Source: Symbiodinium natans (Eukaryota > Sar > Dinophyceae > Suessiales > Symbiodiniaceae). From it: a stretch of 64,000 nucleotides of DNA. Where the stretch lies: positions 122,501 through 186,500 of the forward strand of contig CAJNDS010002722.1 of assembly GCA_905221605.1 (NCBI GenBank), in the 5' to 3' direction. Positions 63,688 to 64,000 of the stretch are shown here, piece by piece. Each line of letters starts with the position of its first letter. Position 1 is the first letter of the stretch. Position numbers and translations under genes: made by a program. The notes beneath the pieces were generated by a model. The model was not told where the DNA came from, ran no database searches, and saw only the letters and a list, made by a program, of their open reading frames with translations.

Positions 63688-63942
63688 CCCTAAGCCCTAA
63701 GCTAAGCCCTAAGCCCTAAGCCCCAAGCCCGAAGCCCTAAGCCCTAAGCCCTAAGCCCTAAGCCCTCAGCCCTCAGCCCTCAGCCCTCAGCCTTCAGCCC
63801 TCAGCCCTCAGCCCTCAGCCCTAAGCCCTAAGCCCTAAGCCCTAAGCCCTAAGCCCTAAGCCCTAAGCCCTGAGCCCTGAGCCCTGAGCCCCAAGCCCCA
63901 AGCCCCAAGCCCCCAGCCCCAAGCCCCAAGCCCTAAGCAGTT
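63688..63942. repeat. CCCTAAG/CCCTCAG/CCCTGAG/CCCCAAG variant blocks
   Basis: About 35 heptamers in homogeneous blocks of four variants, none of them the canonical CCCTAAA. Confidence 0.92.
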
Positions 63943-64000
63943 TCGGGAGACTCTTGGTTTTTAAGGCGTAGGTCGAGGTCCAGGTTTTAATGGGTCTAGG

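Overview
The window reads as nuclear DNA of a dinoflagellate or close relative (syndinians and perkinsids are alternatives). Four things point there. Every recognisable gene lies on the + strand. A near-perfect dinoflagellate spliced-leader sequence is embedded at 32808-32829 (21 of 22 bases). Splice sites follow the unusual dinoflagellate pattern: of 25 introns I could place by protein continuity, the donors are about 11 GC, 8 GT and 6 GA, and nearly all acceptors are AG followed by G. Tracts of TTTAGGG, the plant/dinoflagellate-type telomere repeat, fill introns and spacers in both orientations. Most long ORFs in the window are translations of these tracts and are not genes.

Layout. 268-10725: ribosomal protein uS11 (RPS14), cut into at least eight exons of 20-67 nt across 10.5 kb. 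Inside its 4.8-kb intron, on the same strand, sits a complete seven-exon SLC18/VMAT-like major-facilitator transporter (5476-8045). 13225-20077: an Ala/Pro/Glu-rich protein in small exons, one only 16 nt. 20.2-32.8 kb: spacers with foldback elements, satellites and telomeric tracts, a partial Ser/Arg-rich gene (25241-26206) and isolated exon-like islands. 32808-35146: a gene tagged with the spliced-leader relic, whose later introns begin with GCTGCTTGACT-like sequence. 36969-42940: exon islands, including a piece resembling the C-terminus of METTL2/6/8-type methyltransferases. 43640-52164: a dual-specificity phosphatase rebuilt from 13 exons, with the catalytic loop HCRGGHGRTG. 52714-58612: an intact-looking 5.9-kb retroelement with identical about 565-bp direct terminal repeats, a 13-14-bp target duplication, a GIY-YIG-like motif upstream of a Penelope/telomerase-type reverse transcriptase, and an extra RGG/His/Gln-rich ORF downstream. 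58.6-64 kb: more telomeric tracts, foldbacks and exon islands.

Two processes explain most of the odd structure. First, short foldback (MITE- or introner-like) elements occur as spacer copies and as whole introns; several introns are bounded by 4-7-bp direct repeats that coincide with the splice sites. Second, TTTAGGG tracts appear to have been inserted secondarily into pre-existing sequence: at least four copies of foldback or introner families are interrupted by a telomeric tract while other copies are not. In places the telomeric repeat itself supplies a 5' splice site, a 3' splice site or a stop codon. Gene models were built by eye from conserved protein order and reading-frame phase; no alignment or transcript was available.
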